The position numbers were made by a program, and so were the translations under genes. A stretch of 6,010 bases of DNA from Clostridiales bacterium UBA1777 (GTDB taxonomy: Bacteria; Bacillota; Clostridia; Oscillospirales; Oscillospiraceae), in the NCBI GenBank assembly GCA_002315275.1, contig DCGN01000126.1, positions 1 through 6,010 of the forward strand, in the 5' to 3' direction. How positions within the stretch are numbered: position 1 is the stretch's first letter; each line of letters begins with the position of its first letter. Below the pieces are notes generated by a model. It saw only the letters and a list, made by a program, of their open reading frames with translations. It made no database searches and had not been told where the DNA came from. This document shows positions 5,731 to 6,010 of the stretch, piece after piece.

Positions 5731-6010
5731 TATCCGGCATAATAAAGCACTTCTTGCTCAGCGCGTACACGAACCACGCGATGAGGAAGCCGATCAAAGC
5801 GCCGACGAGAACGTCAGACGGATAATGCACAAAGAAATACATTCTGCTGAAGCCTACGAGCGCTGCGATCACAAGAGCTGCAATTCCGGCTCTTCTGTAA
5901 TGGAAGAAGATGCCGCCCGCGGCTGCAAAAGCTATTGCGCTGTGAACTGACGGGAATGAATAGCTTGAAGGCTTGCTCACTATCATATCCACAGTCTCGT
6001 CAACAGCGCA
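5723..6010 (-). CDS. PAP2-family phosphatase (N-terminus beyond right edge)
   Basis: The last 95 codons of a minus-strand gene are visible, open to the right edge and ending at TAA 5725-5723. Two of the three acid-phosphatase signature motifs are seen (numbering within the fragment). Motif C2 is 'SFPSVHSAIAF', with the expected catalytic histidine H23. Motif C3 is 'SRMYFFVHYPSD', S55-R56-x5-H62-x3-D66, which carries the nucleophilic histidine. The C1 motif (K-x6-RP) would lie outside the window. Three hydrophobic stretches (about 25-37, 42-54 and 67-83) suggest membrane helices, with the active site facing outward as in the family. Such proteins dephosphorylate undecaprenyl pyrophosphate, phosphatidic acid or related lipids; the fragment cannot tell which. 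C2 has Val where PSGH usually has Gly. An internal GTG at 5992 is not the start, because the frame continues upstream. Confidence 0.9.
   Translation of the reverse strand, partial: CAVDETVDMIVSKPSSYSFPSVHSAIAFAAAGGIFFHYRRAGIAALVIAALVGFSRMYFFVHYPSDVLVGALIGFLIAWFVYALSKKCFIMPDKT

Overview
The window looks like chromosomal housekeeping DNA from a Gram-positive anaerobe, most likely Bacillota, class Clostridia (Oscillospiraceae/Ruminococcaceae-like). This rests on three things: GC- and C-ending-codon-rich genes with AGGAG-type ribosome sites, a MurC with the Clostridia-style 'ESCEYYNSFL' substrate loop, and a DUF2156 (lysylphosphatidylglycerol-synthase C-terminal-like) protein of a kind common in that class. 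The taxonomy is an inference from recognised protein families, not from a marker gene.

Layout. Positions 1-3258 hold a tightly packed minus-strand operon, read right to left: cca (tRNA CCA nucleotidyltransferase), a family 4 uracil-DNA glycosylase, a DUF2156 protein and a GNAT acetyltransferase that runs off the left edge. Gaps are 4 bp, 9 bp and an 8 bp overlap, so the four genes are probably co-transcribed. A 201 bp intergenic region (3259-3459) separates cca from plus-strand murC. It carries two opposed, interleaved sigma-A-type promoter candidates and a perfect 9 bp inverted repeat. Plus-strand murC (3460-4836) overlaps a fumarylacetoacetate-hydrolase-family gene (4833-5678) through an ATGA stop/start junction. 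A strong 12 bp hairpin follows and ends transcription of this pair. It probably also serves the convergent minus-strand PAP2-family phosphatase (5723 to beyond 6010), which is cut by the right edge.

How the genes work together. Two genes touch envelope synthesis directly: murC (UDP-MurNAc to UDP-MurNAc-L-Ala) and possibly the PAP2 protein, if it acts on undecaprenyl pyrophosphate or a phospholipid. The cca operon combines tRNA 3'-end maturation, DNA uracil repair and two GNAT-fold acyltransferase-type proteins of unknown substrate. No mobile element, CRISPR array, tRNA, rRNA, phage gene or clear sign of horizontal transfer was seen. I found no convincing new biological system. The points most worth a second look are the interleaved promoters with the inverted repeat between cca and murC, the pairing of a DUF2156 gene and a GNAT gene behind cca, and the coupling of a catabolic-type hydrolase to murC.
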